In this document: piece after piece, positions 14,261-15,906 of the stretch | How the letters are laid out: each line of letters starts with the position of its first letter | Position numbering within the stretch: position 1 is the first letter of the stretch | Notes under the pieces: generated by a model | Database searches by the model: none | What the model was told of the DNA's origin: nothing | The model's input: the letters and a program-made list of their open reading frames with translations, nothing else | Translations under genes and position numbers: made by a program | Assembly: GCA_016793305.1 (NCBI GenBank) | Contig: JAEUHU010000138.1 | Span: forward strand, 1-15,906 | Length of the DNA stretch: 15,906 nt | Source: Planctomycetota bacterium | GTDB lineage: Bacteria; Planctomycetota; UBA1135; UBA2386 | Direction: 5' to 3'

Positions 14261-14664
14261 ACGACGTCCTCGACGATGCCGACCTGGCGCACGCGCTGGG
14301 CCGAGCCGACGCCGCGCATCCCCCGGCCCCGGGCCTCGACTGGTCGCCCATGGCACTGCAGGCCGCCGTCCGCCAGCGTCAGCAGCGCCGGCTGGTGCAG
14401 GCCGGGCTCGTGGTGACCACGCTGGCGCTGCTCGCCGTGCTGCTGCGCGCCTCGGCGCCGGTCGACGGCGACCAGCTCGCGGTGCAGGCCGAAGTGCAGC
14501 AGCTGCAGATCGAGTTGCTGGCGTTGCGCACCCGACTGCAACCGGTCGTCGGCCCACCCCGCCCAGATCCCACCCACCGCGACCGCACGGCCGTTCGACT
14601 CGAACTCGCACGCGCCGGCGCGGAGTCCTGCCGCGCGCATTCGTCCCCGAAGGAACCCCGATGA
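14257..14664 (+). CDS. Small single-pass membrane protein in the anti-sigma position
   Basis: Encodes 135 residues from GTG 14257, overlapping the sigma-factor stop. Residues 1-47 form a short acidic-then-basic cytoplasmic segment ending RQRQQRRLV. Residues about 49-65 are a membrane helix (GLVVTTLALLAVLLRA), and the outside part has a short heptad-like helix (QLAVQAEVQQLQIELLALR, 73-91) before a disordered polar tail. The basic flank puts the N-terminus inside. Gene position and topology fit an anti-sigma factor that holds the ECF factor at the membrane. The H-x3-C-x2-C zinc motif of classical anti-sigma domains is absent, so this would be a different type (inference from context). Its TGA overlaps the ATG of the next gene (ATGA), so all three genes are coupled. 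I recognise no family. Confidence 0.75.
   Translation: MNDVLDDADLAHALGRADAAHPPAPGLDWSPMALQAAVRQRQQRRLVQAGLVVTTLALLAVLLRASAPVDGDQLAVQAEVQQLQIELLALRTRLQPVVGPPRPDPTHRDRTAVRLELARAGAESCRAHSSPKEPR
14650..14654 (+). promoter_or_regulatory. Shine-Dalgarno for the secreted coiled-coil protein gene
   Basis: AAGGA ends 6 bases before the ATG at 14661. It is the clearest Shine-Dalgarno in the window, where most starts have none, and supports ATG 14661 as the true start in addition to coupling through the ATGA overlap. Confidence 0.6.
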
Positions 14665-15776
14665 ACCACCGTCGACCACCGTTCGCCGCCCTGCTCGCCG
14701 CCACGTTGGCGCTTGCCCCGCTACCGGCACAAGAGCACGGGGTCTACTTCACGCTGCTGCTGCACGTGCCGACCGGCGACATCGTTCTCAACAAGCCGCT
14801 GCTCGACGCCCTGCTCGGCGAACCCGACCTGCACGACGCCCTGAAGGCCGCGTTCGGCGACGCCTTCGGCAGCATCCGGGAGACAGACGCGACGTTGCCG
14901 GCGCCACACATGGCCGGGACGTTCCAGGTCCACGTCTGGCTGCGGCTCGCCGGGATGAGCCCGTTCGGCGACGCCGAACGGGCCCGGGTCACCGACACCG
15001 TGGTCGCCCACCTGTGCTCGCGCCTCGAGGCAATGCTGGTGACCGAGCCGAGCAAGCGGCTGCTGGAGCGGCGCGACCAACTGGGCGCTCGGATGCAGTT
15101 GCTGCAGCGCGAGCAGGCGGCGCTCGTCGACGACAAGGAACAGGCCATCCTGCTGGCCGAGAAGCAACGGCGATCGGAGGCCGTGGCCGAACAACTGACC
15201 GCGGCCCGCATCGAACTCGCGACGGCGCTGAGCACGCAGCAGCGCCTCGACAGGATGCAGAATGAGCACACCCAGCTGCGCGACAAGCTGGGCCAAGAAC
15301 GCGACGAGGTCCTCGAGCTACGCAAGCGTCTGCGCATTCGCCTCGACGCCCTGGAGTCGACGTTGGCAGAACTGCAGCGCAGCAGCCACGCCAAGCGCGA
15401 GGAGGTCGACGCCAGGAAGGCCGAGCTCGCCGCCATCGCCGCCGAGGACCAGGCCTTGGGAAAGAAGATCGACGCGACCAACGAACGGACCGGCGACATC
15501 GATCGCATCCTGGTCGCCGTGCTCGAACAGGTGCCGGCCCAGGCCCTCGCCGTGCAGCGCGCCGAAGCCCGTCTCGCCGCCCTGCAGCAGGAGCTGAAGG
15601 CCGCGCCATCGCCCGAGGCGGAAGCCCTGGTCCGCGAGCGCATGCACGCGGACACCGCGAAGCTGGAACGCCTGTCGATCGACCTCGCCGTCACGAAGAC
15701 GCTGCTGACCGAGGTCGAGGGACAGCTCGCGCGCCTGCAGCCGATGCAATGGCGGCTGCTGCGTTCCCGCGGCTGA
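14661..15776 (+). CDS. Secreted protein with a long coiled coil, third gene of the sigma-factor operon
   Basis: Encodes 371 residues. Residues 1-23 are a signal peptide (LLAATLALAPLPA, then QE). A globular region of about 100 residues (25-125) contains GVYFTLLLHVPTGDIVLNKP and GTFQVHVWLRLAGMSPFGDA; I do not recognise it. From about 126 to 365 the protein is almost entirely charged helix with heptad patterning (RRDQLGARMQLLQREQAALV and LGQERDEVLELRKRLRIRLD are examples), i.e. a long periplasmic coiled coil broken near 285-300 (VPAQALAV) and 313-318 (KAAPSP). There is no membrane helix besides the signal peptide and no enzyme motif. It starts inside the stop of the membrane protein gene and has a good Shine-Dalgarno. 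It is plausibly the signal-sensing partner or main output of the sigma/anti-sigma pair (inference), or a structural envelope protein. Nothing resembling a terminator follows it. Confidence 0.85.
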   Translation: MNHRRPPFAALLAATLALAPLPAQEHGVYFTLLLHVPTGDIVLNKPLLDALLGEPDLHDALKAAFGDAFGSIRETDATLPAPHMAGTFQVHVWLRLAGMSPFGDAERARVTDTVVAHLCSRLEAMLVTEPSKRLLERRDQLGARMQLLQREQAALVDDKEQAILLAEKQRRSEAVAEQLTAARIELATALSTQQRLDRMQNEHTQLRDKLGQERDEVLELRKRLRIRLDALESTLAELQRSSHAKREEVDARKAELAAIAAEDQALGKKIDATNERTGDIDRILVAVLEQVPAQALAVQRAEARLAALQQELKAAPSPEAEALVRERMHADTAKLERLSIDLAVTKTLLTEVEGQLARLQPMQWRLLRSRG

Positions 15777-15839
15777 GAGAGTGAGAAGAAATCCCCTCGG
15801 CGTGCAGCTGTTTGCGGCCTGTGATGCGTAGGTAGTTGC

Positions 15840-15906
15840 ATGGGCGGAGCGACGTTGTTCGGCGGCGATCTCGGTGACGCAGGCGAAGGCAAGTCGGCGA
15901 AGAAGG
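15840..15906 (+). CDS. Possible start of a further gene, cut by the window end
   Basis: An ATG at 15840 opens a frame (MGGATLFGGDLGDAGEGKSA and on) that is still open at the last base. It has no Shine-Dalgarno, and 22 residues are too few to recognise anything. The 63 bases before it (15777-15839) are less GC-rich than the rest and contain no hairpin I could find, so they may include a promoter. Confidence 0.2.
   Translation, partial: MGGATLFGGDLGDAGEGKSAKK

Noticed and set aside
15777..15906. Possible insertion-sequence edge at the right end because base composition drops slightly.
   Set aside because: No terminal inverted repeat, target duplication or transposase motif can be seen in the 130 bases available.

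Overview
This is a GC-rich, gene-dense bacterial window with no rRNA, tRNA, CRISPR array or recognisable insertion sequence. I favour a high-GC planctomycete, as inference only. The large secreted protein has a Cys-centred 'GAPGCSG' motif and a C-terminal beta module of a kind I associate with Pla3/Poly30-type Planctomycetota. Shine-Dalgarno sequences are mostly missing, and several genes pair a secreted or lipid-anchored product with an unknown domain. A myxobacterium-like organism cannot be excluded by eye.

Region 1 (1-2460, plus strand) holds four close-packed genes. They are the 3' part of a crotonase-family gene lacking both canonical hydratase glutamates, a small permuted Rossmann methyltransferase with TSLPD in place of DPPY, a short lipoprotein whose mature part looks like a BRCT domain, and an endonuclease/exonuclease/phosphatase-fold lipoprotein. 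A hairpin lies at the convergent junction with rpiA.

Region 2 (2480-9311, minus strand; transcription runs from 9311 downward) reads yfhO-like membrane glycosyltransferase, membrane-anchored SGNH hydrolase with an IPT/TIG-like domain, secreted protein with a lipocalin-like C-terminus, and then rpiA (ribose-5-phosphate isomerase A). The first three look like one envelope or exported-glycan unit, with a candidate promoter just upstream of yfhO.

Region 3 (9395-11935, minus strand) is a single 813-residue secreted, multi-domain adhesion-like protein. It has its own candidate promoter and leader hairpin, and two strong stem-loops after its stop codon.

Region 4 (12295-13653, minus strand) carries a VOC/glyoxalase-fold protein, a DUF4291 protein, and a frameshifted remnant of the C-terminus of a BNR-repeat (sialidase/sortilin-like) protein.

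Region 5 (13709-15776, plus strand) is a translationally coupled three-gene unit. It encodes an ECF-type sigma factor, a small single-pass membrane protein in the anti-sigma position that lacks a zinc-binding anti-sigma motif, and a secreted protein with a very long coiled coil. The stop/start overlaps are GTGA and ATGA. I think this unit, the BRCT-like lipoprotein and the TSLPD methyltransferase are the parts most worth following up.
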